DNA from: Patescibacteria group bacterium | Lineage (GTDB): Bacteria > Patescibacteriota > Patescibacteriia > Patescibacteriales > GWC2-42-12 | NCBI GenBank assembly: GCA_018813805.1 | Contig: JAHJAP010000030.1 | Location: 1-5,270 of the forward strand | Reading direction: 5' to 3' | DNA: 5,270 bases | In this document: one piece after another, positions 4,710-5,270 of the stretch | How positions within the stretch are numbered: the first letter of the stretch is position 1 | Layout: every line of letters starts with the position of its first letter | The notes under the pieces: model-generated | What the model was told of the DNA's origin: nothing | Seen by the model: only the letters and a program-made list of their open reading frames with translations | The model's database searches: none | Made by a program: the position numbers and the translations under genes

Positions 4710-4746
4710 GGGTCTGTCGCCGAATACGGTATTCGGCGACAGACCC
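4710..4746. repeat. 37-nt perfect palindromic repeat, short form (copy 6)
   Basis: This is the only perfect copy. The left arm GGGTCTGTCGCCGAATAC and right arm GTATTCGGCGACAGACCC are exact reverse complements around one central G. The flanks TATAA and ACAAT do not match, so no target duplication is visible. It lies 11 bp beyond the terminator of the preceding gene, outside the expected transcript. The central G makes it the inverse of the long copies and of variant B. Confidence 0.95.
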
Positions 4747-4816
4747 ACAATACAAAAAATATATTGGATTTTTAGCCCTTTTAACAAGGCCAATAATTGA
4801 ATTACGTTATTTTTAA

Positions 4817-4845
4817 TTGACAAAACGTAAAAAATTTGCTAAGAT
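4817..4845 (+). promoter_or_regulatory. Sigma-70-type promoter for the small membrane protein gene
   Basis: A perfect -35 TTGACA (4817-4822) is followed, at the ideal 17-bp spacing, by TAAGAT (4840-4845), a four-of-six -10. TG at 4837-4838 supplies an extended -10. Transcription would begin near 4852, giving a leader of about 30 nt that is almost all A, with no Shine-Dalgarno. This is the best complete promoter in the window. Confidence 0.7.
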
Positions 4846-4881
4846 AATATTAGATAAAATAAAAAACAAAAACAAAATTCA

Positions 4882-5196
4882 ATGTTTATCAACAAAATTC
4901 GCGTTAACTATTGTGATTTAGGTCATATTGGTTGGCGCTATTACAACGAAATAAAAAAGAAAGCGGTGGAACAGGAGTTCAGTTGGTCTGGACTCGCTCT
5001 TAGTCTGTCCATTGCTTTTTTTATTGTTGTTATTTGCGCTCAAGGATTAAACTTATCTTATCAATCTATTGAAGCAAATAAACGGTTTCAACAATTACCT
5101 AATCAAAAAATTTATTTTCTTGAACAAATAAATCAATTAAATATTCAAGATAATTCAGATTTTTTGCGCAATATACCAACAACAAAAATTACTTAA
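4882..5196 (+). CDS. Small single-helix membrane protein of unknown function
   Basis: No family was recognised for this 104-residue protein. Residues 1-36 are polar and fairly basic with an aromatic stretch (GWRYYNEIKKKAVEQEF). A single membrane helix spans about 37-55 (GLALSLSIAFFIVVICAQG). The rest is polar and rich in Gln and Asn, with helical potential (SYQSIEANKRFQQL, YFLEQINQLN). Lysines before the helix suggest the N-terminus is inside and the C-terminus outside. The codons for residues about 28-45 are richer in G and C (GTG, CAG, GAG, TTC, CTC, CTG, TCC) than the rest of the window, which may reflect constraint or a different origin. It has its own promoter (4817-4845) and seems to be a single gene. 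Its TAA lies in TTAAT, directly followed by another repeat. Confidence 0.75.
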   Translation: MFINKIRVNYCDLGHIGWRYYNEIKKKAVEQEFSWSGLALSLSIAFFIVVICAQGLNLSYQSIEANKRFQQLPNQKIYFLEQINQLNIQDNSDFLRNIPTTKIT

Positions 5197-5197
5197 T

Positions 5198-5246
5198 GGG
5201 TCTGTCGCCGAATACCGTATTCGGTATAAAATTCCAAATTTTTGTA
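5198..5246. mobile_element. Left end of a long-form foldback element, truncated or diverged (copy 7)
   Basis: The first 49 bases match the left end of the 161-nt copies, including the terminus GGGTCTGTCGCCGAATACC, the GTATTCGG repeat and the AT-rich start of the interior. After 5246 the sequence changes to unrelated A/T-rich DNA up to the window edge. It is either a truncated copy or a variant with a different interior whose right end lies beyond 5270. It begins one base after the TAA of the preceding gene, and the five bases before it are TTAAT, the same target as for copy 3. Confidence 0.82.
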
Positions 5247-5270
5247 GGTTTATTAATTTATATATAATAT

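Noticed and set aside
912..4746. CRISPR array, because similar palindromic repeats of 37 nt recur
   Set aside because: The copies are hundreds of bases apart with whole genes between, spacing is irregular, two sizes exist, target duplications are present and no cas gene is visible.
4760..4795. Inverted repeat ATTGG...CCAAT with inner CCTT...AAGG
   Set aside because: The stem is interrupted and very asymmetric, lies upstream of the promoter at 4817, and has nothing to set it apart from chance.

Overview
The window is a strongly AT-rich piece of bacterial chromosome. All genes run left to right on the + strand, every stop codon is TAA, and none of the six visible ATG starts has a clear Shine-Dalgarno sequence. 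The base composition, the short compact genes and a surface protein with Ig-like repeats and a C-terminal anchor suggest a Candidate Phyla Radiation (Patescibacteria) genome. That placement is inference, because no marker gene decides it.

Layout. The window opens with the C-terminal third of a thioredoxin-reductase-like flavoprotein (to 284). RNase HII (rnhB, 293-907) follows 8 bp later. After a palindromic repeat and a promoter comes a two-gene unit: a class I SAM-dependent methyltransferase (1103-1654) and a three-helix membrane protein of unknown function (1666-2055). This unit is closed by an intrinsic terminator (2084-2116). Next is yraN (2303-2662), a PD-(D/E)XK nuclease-fold protein often found near rnhB. 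A gene-poor stretch of 580 bp (2663-3242) holds three repeat elements, a promoter-like site and the two halves of a possible 46-codon ORF that a repeat has split. Then come a 454-residue exported, membrane-anchored protein with three Ig-like repeats (3243-4607), its terminator (4668-4698), and a small single-helix membrane protein (4882-5196) behind a good sigma-70-type promoter.

The most unusual content is a dense family of palindromic mobile repeats. There are two full 161-nt foldback copies (2124-2284, 2937-3097), four 37-nt hairpin copies (912-948, 2664-2700, 3190-3226, 4710-4746) and one copy with only its left end visible (from 5198). Together they make up about a tenth of the window, and every gap between transcription units contains at least one. 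Three copies have exact 5-bp A/T target duplications. The 37-nt form is exactly the length and sequence layout expected if the 161-nt form lost 124 bp by recombination between its two internal copies of GTATTCGG. Several copies sit on or just after stop codons. No transposase is encoded here, so they look like non-autonomous, MITE-like elements. Their termini and 5-bp duplications resemble Tn3-family ends, but a REP/RAYT-type origin is also possible.

The genes do not form one pathway. rnhB and yraN are housekeeping nucleic-acid genes, the thioredoxin-reductase-like gene is redox, and the remaining genes are poorly characterised, mostly membrane or surface proteins.
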